DNA of 64,000 nucleotides, from NCBI GenBank assembly GCA_039621445.1, contig CP154956.1:27224667-27288666 (forward strand), read 5' to 3'. Position 1 is the stretch's first letter, and the number at the start of each line of letters is the position of its first letter. The translations under genes were made by a program, and so were the position numbers. The notes under the pieces are model-generated. The model made no database searches. It saw only the letters and a list, made by a program, of their open reading frames with translations, and was not told the origin of the DNA. Below are positions 20,743 to 30,179 of this stretch, piece by piece. The stretch is from Euglena gracilis (taxonomy: Eukaryota; Euglenida; Euglenophyceae; Euglenales).

Positions 20743-21062
20743 CAGGGTCCAAATAGAAGAGCACCCCCCTCTGGCGAAGCGACGCTCTACAATTAGGAGG
20801 GTTTAACTTTTTTTTTGCACAGCTTTCGAGTTGGAGGACGACAAAATGGAAGGGTACAATGTACTTGGTTTTCATGCACTGTATTTGCCCCATGGGGTGG
20901 AATCCAAGGCCAAGATCAACTGTTTGCGAAAGCAAATTCATAAACAAAATTTCCTTCTGCTTTTTGGGGGTAGTGATGTCGGTCCAAAACGAGGTATAAT
21001 TCATTTTAGAACATTTACTATAAGATTTCCTGTAGTAATCCTACTAGAAAAATCTATAACAA

Positions 21063-22144
21063 ATTACTATTTAAAAATTTCAGAATCTGTGATTCTGGTT
21101 TAATTAGTCGTTTGATCCAGATTTTGTTAGAAGTCGGCCTACGGAATTATTCTAATTTAATTCTGGTACTATCGCCTATTTTTTATTTTTTCAGAATCTG
21201 TTTGAAGGAAATAAATCGGAATATTTAGGCGGGACTTCCAGATTTTGCTTGAAGTCGACGTTATGCATCTGTCAAACAAAATTCTGGATCAATCGCTTAT
21301 TTAATCCGTACTTTCTTCTATATAATTTTTCTTTAGGATTTTGAATCGAAATTTGTTTGGGATCGACACGAAGTGAAACCAAATCATCCCAAATGAAATT
21401 CGGCTTTCACGACTATTTATTCTCTTCACAATCTGTGCTTCTGATGTAATTAGTAAAATATACCGAATTTTGTTAGGGATTGACATTCTGATTCACCCTA
21501 ATTTATTTTCGGATCAAATTCCTATTTAAACCAGATTTTCTGATTCTTCTAATTAGTCGTTTGATCCAGAATTTGCTAGAAAATTTCCGTAGGTCCACTT
21601 CTAGAAAAATATGGAATTCCCGCCTAAATAAAAATACGGAATCTCAGTTTCTGGTTCTGAAAAAAAAAAATATGAATTTGGTCCGAAAAATGATTGTGTT
21701 TCACTTGATGTCGATCACAATCAAAATTTGGCTTTAAATCCTATTTAATCTTCACAGAATCTCAGATTCTGATTTATTAATTCCTTTGTTGAGAAAATTG
21801 CTTGATTTCAGCTGAAAGTCCTACTCAAGCAAAATTCTCAATTAATCGCTACATCTTCTGTTCAGAATCTTTGATTCTGGTTTAAATAGTATTTTGACGA
21901 GAATTTTGTTAGGGGTGAACCTACGGAATCTTCCTAACTAATTTCTCAACAAATTACTAAAAAAAAAACAGAATTTCAAAAAATGAAATTCTGGGATCCC
22001 GAAATAGCAAATTGATGAGAATTTTGCTTGTGTTTCACTTCATGTCGATCACATTCTGCTATTTGTTCCTCAAGAATTTCAAAAAGTGAAATTCTTTTTT
22101 TGTTTAGCTGTTTGATCCGAATTTTGGGTCGAGGTCTACCAAGA
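21063..22144. repeat. Degenerate AT-rich tandem array next to the first DIRS-type element
   Basis: Variants of CAGAATCT(G/C/T)(T/A)GATTCTGGTTTAATTAGT, (G/C)AGAATTTTGTTAG and CTACGGAATTCTTCTAATT recur about six or seven times at irregular spacing. TTTCACTT(G/C)ATGTCGATCAC occurs at about 21,700 and 22,032 and inverted near 21,365. No ORF. The array stops where the DIRS left terminus begins. Confidence 0.55.
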
Positions 22145-22260
22145 CCATTCGGGCTCCGCACTGCGAGATGGTGAGGTCCTGCTTTTTTTTTGCCGGCTGC
22201 TCTGTTGTGGTGTATTTGTCTGCGCTTCTTACTGCTTTTTGTTGCCGGAGTTGGCTGATT
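22145..22260 (+). repeat. DIRS-type element 1, left inverted terminal repeat
   Basis: CCATTCGGGCTCCGCACTGC is the unique outer edge. The shared part follows, from GATGGTGAGGTCCTGC to TTGCCGGAGTTGG, and is inverted at 26,688-26,780. Confidence 0.8.
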
Positions 22261-22370
22261 CCTGATTCTGCTCTTCGACGTCAAGGAGAAAGAATTTCAC
22301 TGTTGCGGATTCAACTGAAATTTTTTACGAGGAGTATTGCATTCACGAAGACCATCACTGTCATCAACTG

Positions 22371-22907
22371 GTGGACCAAACTTTTTTCGGACCCTCGACT
22401 TCAAGGATGAAGAATTCAAATCTTCGAGTTCAACTGGAATTATTCCCAGAAGCATTGCAATTACGAAGACAAAAGTCAATTGCTGGACTTCCATGCAGAA
22501 TGTATTTCAAAGAAATTCAGACTGTGAATAAGAACTTCAAAGAACTTCCAAGACAGCAGCTGAAGCTGGGGAAGGTGGAGACACAGCAGCAGCTGCAGAA
22601 GCTGGAGCGGCGGCAGGAACACGTCAGTCCGTGGCCGTCGCAACCCCCCACTACATCAAAGATTACAAAATCACCACTCAACATTGCAACGGCCATGGAC
22701 CATGGACAACTGTGGTCAGGAAGACAAGAAGACAGAAGGGAGAACCATCACAGGCCGAACGGACTCCCCCCCTTTTTTCTCTGTTCCCCCCTTCCAGGGG
22801 ACAAAGCAAGGGCTATGGCAACCTTTCAAGAAATATCAAAAATCCAAGGGATTCAAGTTGTGTCCGCAGCCTTTGAGGTGCTGAGTGCAGTGTATATCAC
22901 AGAGTAG
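22371..22907 (+). pseudogene. DIRS-type element 1 ORF1 (gag-like) remnant
   Basis: A 178-codon frame after the left terminal repeat, rich in Gln, Lys and Arg. It occupies the place of the first DIRS ORF. There is no zinc knuckle and no strong motif. Downstream frames (23,042-23,647 and 23,136-24,023) contain tandem PSDGAARGD-type repeats and lead into the RT. Assignment is by position only. Confidence 0.4.
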
Positions 22908-23669
22908 TGCGCTGGCATGCCAAGGCTGGGTTAAGACTTACCCTGCGTAATTAGGAACTCCCATCTGTATATTTTTTCTGTGCAGTGGCAATCAGCGTAC
23001 TCCTTTGTCATGTTTGCCTGTCCAAGTGATTTTGGATTGCTTTGTCCTCTGGTGTAACTTTGGATTTTGAAGTGAGCTCCGCATCAAGATGGGGAAAAAG
23101 TCAAGGGCCAGAAGGGTTGAAGTGCAAGAAAAAGAATGGAGGCCCCCAAGGGGGAAATCGCCACACCCCCGTTGCACAAAGTCAGATTCAAGGCGACCCC
23201 TTCAAAATGGCTATGGCAGCCATCATTCAACAGGGCCTGCGGCCCAGATTCAAGGCTATGGCAACCCTCATTCAAGAGAACAGGGGGCCCAGATGCAAGG
23301 CTATGGAAGCCAGAATCCCAGCCTGGAAAGATCCCATTGGCGAAGAGTATGTCCAACTTTCCCCCCAGCACCCTCAAAAGGGCCCCCCAGAAGATAATCA
23401 GCCAAGACCCCCCAGCCTTATATGTACCTCCCCACTGCAGACACAGACCTTCCCCTATAACTCAAAAGCAGGGGGAAAGCTTGTCTTTGGGAAGCCCTAT
23501 GGCAGGGCCAGGTGTGACCCCAGTGATGGGGCTGCCAGAGGTGACCCCAGTGATGAGGCAGCCAGGGGGAAGGACCCCAGTGATGGGGCGGGCCTGTGGA
23601 ATCCCCAGGCACATTACATCCAGGGGAGCCCCCTTACAAGGCCCTGAAGGTCAACATTTCCCATTGGGT

Positions 23670-24950
23670 CAAAGCAGGAGCCAGCAGAGAGGTGTTAAGC
23701 CTGATAAGGGAGGGGGTTACGGCAGATATTCCCCTCCGTCATCAGATGTCTTTAAAAGTTCCCTTCAAAACCCCTTAAGAAATCATGACTGCCCAGAAAA
23801 TTCTGAGGGAATTTACGAATGTGCAGGGGCAACCAGGCAAATCCCCCCAGAGGAGGCAAAACATTTTGTCCCTTACTTCATCGTTTCCAAAAATGAAGGG
23901 GAAAAGACAAACAAAATATTAATTTTAGACTGTCGACATTTTAATCTCCACCTCACCCCCAGAAATTCAGACTGGAACACATGGAAAACATCTTCCCATG
24001 TAAAAAAAGGTTGGTTTTGTTAAAAAAAACGATCTGAAAGATGCTATTTCCATGTACAGCTACACAGCAGCTTAGAAAGATATGTTTGCATGCAAGTGGG
24101 GGGGGGGGAACCTGGCAGTCTCAAGCTGCATGCTTTGGCATCAGCAGCCTGCCACAAAAATTTATGACTCTCATGAGAGTTTGGGAAAGGAAATGGAGAA
24201 AGGAGGGAAACGTGGTTTCCATCTACCTGGACGACATTTTGCTGTTAGCCCCCAGCAAAAAGACAGCAGCCCAACATTTGACAGAAATGAAAAGGACCTC
24301 TTACTGGCAGGTTTCAGATTAAACCTCCCCAAATCCTGTCTGGAACCCACACAGGAAGTAAAGCATTTGGGCCAGTGGATCAATTTGAAAAAGGACAAAC
24401 TGGAAATTCTTCAGGAAAAACTAAAATTCTTAAGAAAGGAGCTAGGAAAGGTGCTCACAGCACAAAAAGTGATCTGCAGAAAATAATTTCTATTCTGTGG
24501 CAAATCAGAAGCTATTTAGTCTCAACGCCATTTCTCAGAATTCTGACAGATCAACCTTGCAAAATGGTGGATCTGCACACAAAGTGGGGTTGGGACCACA
24601 ACCTAACCATTCCCCAGGGGGGCAAAGGATCAAATTGTGGAATTAAAAGCATTTTTACAGCCAGGGGTTGGCAGGGCTTTTCAATCCCAGGCCGCTCAGG
24701 AACTGTTCTCAGACAGCAGCACCTGGCAGTGGGGGGGGGGGGCTGGACAAAAACTGAGGCCAAAGGTACAAGATTTTTGGAGGGACCTGCATGTCCTTCA
24801 TATCAACAAAAAAGAGTTGATGACGGCAGTGAAAACAGTAAAGGCTTTGGCAAAGCAAAAACAAACAATTGTCCTTCACGTGGACAGCCAGGTAGCTGTA
24901 AGATATTTAACAAAACGGGGAGGAAAAAAGCCCTACTGAAATTCCTTCTT
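23670..24950 (+). pseudogene. DIRS-type element 1 reverse transcriptase/RNase H
   Basis: Pieces in different frames give a palm with YLDDILLLAPSK (catalytic YLDD at 24,224-24,235), followed by LPKSCLEPTQEVKHLGQWI, the usual RT thumb/connection pattern. An RNase H segment with VLHVDSQVAVRYLTKRGGKK ends near 24,937. Frame changes and stops separate these parts, so no intact polymerase is encoded, although the catalytic dyad remains. Confidence 0.75.
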
Positions 24951-25124
24951 AAAACCTCTTCTGTACAATTGTCAAGAAAAGCAAATCATTTTGCAGGGGG
25001 TTTGTGTTTCCAACCAGGAGCAATTGGCAGACTCCCTGACCAGGGAGCAAAAAGACCCAGGGGATTATACCCTAAATCTACACGTTTTTCACCGGGTTCT
25101 GCAGTTTTTCAAAAAAGACATAAC

Positions 25125-25345
25125 CCCACAGGTGGACATGTTTTGCACACCCAGCAACAAAAAATTCCCCAAGTTCATTTGTCGAAACCCCCACCAAGGG
25201 GCCTTGCTGGTGGCCTTGAAGGCAGATTTAAGGGGCCTCCCCCCAGTTTATGCAAACCCTCCCTGCAGCATTATTTCCATGTGGGGTCAGATATTAATGT
25301 TAAACCCAGACCTAACTTGTCTGTTAATCGTTCCCCACTGAGCTT
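25125..25345 (+). pseudogene. DIRS-type element 1 methyltransferase-like (Dam-like) domain
   Basis: DMFCTPSNKKFPKFICRNPH followed by VYANPPCSIISMW and LLIVPH fits the D-F-A/T-x-x-N-K-P-x-F and NPP-x-S-x-I pattern of the domain found between RNase H and recombinase in DIRS-like elements. The region ends at a TGA. It is a recognised family trait, but its catalytic role in retroelements is unsettled. Confidence 0.65.
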
Positions 25346-25402
25346 CGACATCATGGTGGCGCCAATTAATGTCAATAAGGCAGCCAGGCAGCAACGTTTT
25401 GC

Positions 25403-26385
25403 TTGTACCCCCCCAGTGGGGTCTGTTCACCAACTGCTGGGGGGAGGAGATGCCCCCCCCCCAAGGTGCAATTTGGCCTGCTTGATTGTGTCAGGCAAAT
25501 ATTACAATCCCAGGAAGTTTCGGTGTCCAGCATCGACACTTACGTAAAAAATCTGGGAAATGTCAAAAGATATGACTCCGCCTTCAGGACATTGGTGGAC
25601 CAATTGTTGCACAAAGGGGTGCCCCTGCAGGACTGCACAGTCCACAAGATGGCGAGGCCATCATTGATCCTGCTGTTCACAGCCTCAACACTGCAAGTAA
25701 TGCATATTCAGAAGCTTTTTTACTCCAGGGTTTGGTTCATTGAGGTTTTCCCCTCTTTTGGCTCCATTGAAAAGAAAATGGAATGCCAATGTCTGCAGGT
25801 ATGCCCATTTTTGGGACCCCACTGAATTTCTACGGGACATCATCAGAAATTCAAAACCCCTCTCAGAACTGTCTGTGAAAGAGCTCAGAAACAGATTCAT
25901 CATTTGTTGGTGGCTGTTGGCCCTCCACAGGGGGGTTGACCTATCCAGAACCCAGCGAGAAATCAGGTTCGTAGGAGAAAAAATTTTCATTTTGTTGCAA
26001 AGGAAAGGGTGGCAGTACCCAAGGCGGGAGGAAATTTTGAATTTGCTACACAACCCCCTCATAAGCCCCTGGCATTTATTGAAAGAGTATGTGGAAAGGA
26101 CAGCCCACATGGTTGGATGGTAAAAGACCTTTGACCTCAGACAGGGTGAATTCTCTCACCAAAGAAGCGTTGCGAGGGGGGGGGTGGACACCACCCACTG
26201 GAAACCCCACAGCACCAGAGGGGCTGAGGTTTTATGGTGGAAGAATGCTGGTTTGCAAGTGGAAGAAGTCCAGCAACTGGGCCAGTGGAAAATTTTTGGA
26301 GCCGTTCAGGCCGATTATTTCAGGCTGGGAGTCGTATCAAAAATTCAAAAAAATTATGGCCCAAAGGGGGGTGCACAGCACCTAA
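25403..26385 (+). pseudogene. DIRS-type element 1 tyrosine recombinase
   Basis: An N-terminal core-binding part contains SSIDTYVKNLGNVKRYDSAF. A catalytic part contains LALHRGVDLSRTQREI, HSTRGAEVLWWKNAGL (the HxxR box) and LGQWKIFGAVQADYF (W...F...Y box with a candidate nucleophile Tyr). These lie in three frames. The recombinase would insert circular DNA copies without target duplication. The gene overlaps or abuts the internal complementary region, as is usual. Confidence 0.75.
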
Positions 26386-26390
26386 CCATA

Positions 26391-26480
26391 TCGCAGTGCG
26401 GAGCCCGAATGGTATCGGACTCCCACGACACAGGAAGGGGGACGAAGAGACCAAGAGGGCGAAGCACAAGAAGATGGTGA
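26391..26480 (+). repeat. DIRS-type element 1 internal complementary region
   Basis: TCGCAGTGCGGAGCCCGAAT (complement of the left outer end at 22,145-22,167) is joined within a few bases to GGACTCCCACGACACAGG... (complement of the right outer end at 26,778-26,838). Confidence 0.85.
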
Positions 26481-26687
26481 ACCCAACCCCCCCACCAAAA
26501 AAATCAGCAGAAAAAGAAAGGCATCCCAGCCAGAAAGGGGACCCCCGACAAAGCAGCCCCAACCACCCACCCAGAAACACACCAGAAAGGGACAGCCAAC
26601 CCCACCGAGCGACCATGTGGGAGGAGAGGGGGCGGGCCACGACTGTACAGCTTCGCCAAGGTGTCGGAGGAGGCCTCATCATCATCT

Positions 26688-26838
26688 CCAACTCCGGCAA
26701 CAAAGGCGCAGAAAGAAGCACCCCCCCGCGCACACAAACACACCAGAACAGAGCAGCCGGCAAGGAAAGCAGGACGTCACCATCTTCTTGTGCTTCGCCC
26801 TCTTGGCCCCTTCCCCCCTGCCTGTGTCGTGGGAGTCC
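26688..26838 (+). repeat. DIRS-type element 1, right inverted terminal repeat and unique end
   Basis: CCAACTCCGGCAACAAAGGC through CAGCCGGCAAGGAAAGCAGG to CACCATC is the inverse of the left repeat. The outer end is CTTCTTGTGCTTCGCCC...GTCGTGGGAGTCC. Confidence 0.8.
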
Positions 26839-27104
26839 AAAAACCCTAATTAATTTCGGCTTAGAAGGGAAATCTTTGGGAATGGCTCACAAAGCATTTT
26901 GGTGACTCTGAATAAATTTTCGTTCAATTGGAAAGGAAGAGGAGGTGTTCAGCACCGGCGAGGAGTGCTGATATCAGTATTTTGAGAGACAACTGCAGAT
27001 GCCGAGGGAGGCCATTTTGAATCTCATTAAACCAGTGGTTCGGGAGCACGAAGCACAAGCATTTCAGAAGAGTGCTCTTCTGGTCGTAGAAGAAAGGGGC
27101 AGGA

Positions 27105-27220
27105 CCACTCGGGCTTCGCACTTCTGTTGGGTGAGATCCTGCTTGTTTGTGCCGGCTGTTTGTTCATGGTGTGTTCTTTGGCGCGGTGCCTCTTTTTTTT
27201 TTGCCGGAGTTGGCGGATCC
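27105..27220 (+). repeat. DIRS-type element 2, left inverted terminal repeat
   Basis: CCACTCGGGCTTCGCACTTC is the unique edge. GGTGAGATCCTGCTTGTTTG to TTGCCGGAGTTGGCGG is the part inverted at 57,428-57,518. Confidence 0.8.
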
Positions 27221-27247
27221 TAATCGCCCTTTGGACCACAAGCAATC

Positions 27248-28479
27248 ATGTCGACATCAATCACATCCGAGAGTTTGACGTCTACAGATGAGAGAGTCTA
27301 CAACGAAGCCTGGGGACGTCTGTTCCTGGACCCCGATGAAGTACGCGACTTGCTGAAGACAACCTCGATGGAGAAGCTTGAAGTCGTGCTGCAAGCCGGA
27401 CAAGCGTGGAATGGTGGAGGATGGACTTCGACGAAATGCGCCAGATCCATACGAAGACTCACGGGGATAGCATTGGTCAGCGCAAACTTCGTGGACTACC
27501 TGAACAGCTTCTTGTACAGCCTCGTCTTGGTGGCTAACGTGGACATGGCCCTAACGGAGTTATCGGACAAGTGTGCGGATGTTGCGTTCCAACTCTCCGA
27601 CGTCTGGGCGCAACGGGGAAGCTGCGTCAGGAACGCGCCCCGCCGCGAAGAGCGGCGGTGCGGGCGACGCCATGGACACAGAGGAAGAAGGCGACGAGGC
27701 GGACGAGGAGGAGCGGTTGCCCTGGGAGGCACCGCCTCTGCAGCTGCCAGGAGACCTGGCGCTCTGTCTAAAAAAGGCACAACAAGGAGAGAGACTAGAC
27801 ATGAGGCATGTCTTGCAAGAAGTACCCGTGTTTTCTGGAATGAAACAGAGGGCAGAGGACAACAATCACCAAGCCGATGGTCGTTCAGTCGGTGACAATT
27901 TTATGAAGGGAGTGCAACAACGTATGCTAAACACCATCAGGCTGCTGGCCACATTGCACCCCATTGTGCTGCAGCAAGAGGACACGTCTTTTCACCAGCT
28001 GTGTCAACAACTGTTTTACTATTTGGCTGAAACAGAAGTGCAACTCCTGCGGGAGAGAAAGCGCGGGAGCATCCCGGGAGCTGTGATGGAGTCCAGCAAC
28101 ATATTATTCACTTCAGCAGACTTGCAGGTGGACGGGCAGAACATCAATGGAGCTGGTAAAGCTCCCCATACTCCCAAGCGCTCCAAGCCGTATTTTCCCA
28201 TCCGCACAGGTTGGAGACATTGGAGAAGAAAATGTGGCAAGGGCAGTCTGCCCCTCAACAGGAGCTATGGCAGCTCGTACCCATCCCCACGGCGGGGGAA
28301 AAGCCTGGGCAAAGGAAGAATCTATGGAATCAAAGGTCGTGGACGTGGAGGAGCCTCCATCTGGCCAGCCAGTCTCCAGGCAATAACAACGACCCATGGT
28401 AGGTCCCAAAGCTCAGCAGCTTTCTTGTCAAGAATGCCCCCTACAGAACATGATTCAGTGCAGGGAAAAACAGTGGGGG
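27248..28479 (+). pseudogene. DIRS-type element 2 ORF1 (gag-like)
   Basis: ATG 27,248 starts MSTSITSESLTSTDERVYNE, 28 bp after the terminal repeat. The frame shifts near 27,573-27,600, where another frame continues with an acidic MDTEEEGDEADEEER run and HVLQEVPVFSGMKQR. Later parts are in a third frame towards the insertion site. It probably encodes the DIRS ORF1/Gag. I see no Cys-His knuckle. The N-terminal 100 codons are the best-preserved part. Confidence 0.5.
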
Positions 28480-28484
28480 GACAC

Positions 28485-28931
28485 TGTGTACCAGGCAGCC
28501 GTAAGGCCATGGTACTGTGTATGTAGGTATAAGCCTACGGCCAGATATGGCTCCGAGCCCCAAGTACTATGCTAGGTGGTATTCCTAAAGATGGCCAACG
28601 GCCTGAATTAGGAATACCTAACCCTTATTCTGGTTCTCCTCTCCACAGGTGGTATTTATTCTATTCGTATTCCATTTCGTTATTTCATTCAAGACTTGAT
28701 TTCCAAGTTTGATTTGTTTTCATTTGAAGTCCGCAAACGGACAGCCAAGTCACTTGGCATTTCTTTGTGTAGCCCATTGGGCTTCTCCACCTGCTTTGTG
28801 CTCTGCCTCTTAATTGGGGAAAAGGGCTTTCAACTTTTATATTAATTTGTTTTTTTGTTTCCTTTTGTTACTCCAACTTTTCACCTTGGGCACCAAAGGC
28901 CGAAAGCGAGGAAAAGGGTTGGACGTACACT
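28485..28931 (+). repeat. Outer LTR element, 5' LTR
   Basis: It begins TGTGTACCAGGCAGCC and ends GGACGTACACT. The ends form a short inverted repeat (TGTGTAC / GTACACT, one mismatch). It matches 54,185-54,630 over its whole length with scattered differences. Confidence 0.88.
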
Positions 28932-28940
28932 TGGTAGCAG
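28932..28940 (+). promoter_or_regulatory. Primer-binding-like site TGGTAGCAG
   Basis: Directly adjacent to the 5' LTR and complementary to a tRNA 3' end of the type CTGCTACCA, close to initiator-methionine primer sites of Ty3/copia elements. The same word follows the inner element's 5' LTR on the minus strand (39,485-39,493). Confidence 0.65.
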
Positions 28941-29071
28941 TTTAGGTTTTCGGTCCTTTTGACCGTAAACGGTCGTGTGGTGCCCCGCCTATAGGCGACC
29001 ACAGGCACTACAAGCCGTTTCCGGCCAAAACCGTACGCACGGACACGTCCTCTGACGGTTCGCAGTATACG

Positions 29072-29500
29072 AGTGTACGTCCAACCCTTTTCCTCGCTTT
29101 CGGCCTTCGGTGCGCAAGGTGAAAAGTTGGAGTAACAAAAGGAAAAATAAAACAATATAAAGTTTGAAAGCCCCTTTCCCCAATTAAGAGGCAGATCACA
29201 AGGCAGGTGGAGAAGCCCTATGAGCTACACAAAGAAAATGCCAAGTGACTTGGCTGTCCGTTTCGGACTTCAAATGAAACAAATCAAACTTGAAATTCAA
29301 GTGAAGAAGAAAATAAGAATACAAATACCACCTGTGGAGAGGAGAACCAGAATAAGGGTTAGGTATTCCTAATTCAGGCCGTTGGCCATCTTTAGGAATA
29401 CCAGCCAGCATAGTAGTGTGTATGGGGCTGAGAGCTATATCTGGCCGTAGGCTTATACCTACATACACAATACCATGGCCTTACGGCTGCCTGGTACACA
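29072..29500 (-). repeat. Inner LTR element, 3' LTR
   Basis: The plus strand reads AGTGTACGTCC...CTGCCTGGTACACA, the inverse of the outer LTR. It is bordered by ATACG on its outer side and TCCCCCTCCC (polypurine tract complement) on its inner side. Confidence 0.85.
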
Positions 29501-30179
29501 TCCCCCTCCCAGGGCTATGCCCGATTTCCCTATTTCTGGCCAGTCGGAATGCCGGATACAGTCCTGGGTACGGGGATCTGTCACAGAGCCGTATGCGGCT
29601 TTTGGTTCTCCTGTTACCAGGGGTGTGGGAAGGAAGGTGCGAAATAACGCAATAACGCGCAAAAGTGGTTAACCGCTTATGCGGTGCCTACTTATTGCGG
29701 CAAAGGGGTGGAAGTGGAAGAGCCCGTTGGAAAATGGGGCTGGAAGGTTTCCATTCCAGAAAGTCCCATCCACCCGGTTTGGGGTGTGTCTATGACACGC
29801 GGGGAGGTCTCATTCCATAATCGGAAAAGACTGAAGGGTAGGTTGTGGAAGGAGGGGGCACCTGGCCAGTCATATCTGACCAGGGAGAAAGACCTATTTA
29901 CAAAACCAACTGCCGGCGACAGCGATGTTTTGCCCAGGGGGGTAAAGGGGATAGGAGTGGGGGGCTGGTCTAAAGACCTTACAAAGAATTTTTGCTGTCT
30001 GGCAGTCTTATGGGGGCCTTAAGGCAGAAAAGTAACAAGTTGGCCTAATTATTACGTTGTGCGCGCTGTGTACTGTGCGTCTTCTTACTGGCGGCATATA
30101 CCGCTGTGAAGTCTTCACAGTGCAGCGCGAGCACGGTGTTGTCGATGGGGTATCCCCAGAGGCTTATACCTCAGAATAG

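Larger units (their letters stand above)
19195..20800 (+). repeat. Host repeat (CTACAAGAGCAGGGTCCAAATAG) that received a TRIM insertion
   Basis: CTACAAGAGCAGGGTCCAAA TAGTAGAGCACCCCCCTCTGGCGAAG occurs intact near 19,227-19,275. It occurs again split: CTACAAGAGCAGGG ends at 19,719, and CAGGGTCCAAATAGAAGAGC resumes at 20,743. The intact copy serves as an internal reference for the empty site. Confidence 0.75.
22145..26838 (+). mobile_element. DIRS-type tyrosine-recombinase retroelement 1 (complete architecture, decayed ORFs)
   Basis: Inverted terminal repeats (about 22,165-22,258 and 26,688-26,780) match over about 90 bp. An internal complementary region near 26,391-26,480 is the complement of the left extremity joined to the complement of the right extremity. 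That is the diagnostic DIRS arrangement used in circular-intermediate replication. Coding order is gag-like, RT/RNase H, methyltransferase-like, tyrosine recombinase. Frames are broken repeatedly. No target duplication is expected or seen. Boundaries are set by the ends represented in the internal complementary region. Confidence 0.85.

Noticed and set aside
28955-29070. Small inverted copies near 29 kb read as a stand-alone foldback element
   Set aside because: They are the leader of the outer LTR element next to the inner element's 3' LTR, as shown by the ATACG duplication.
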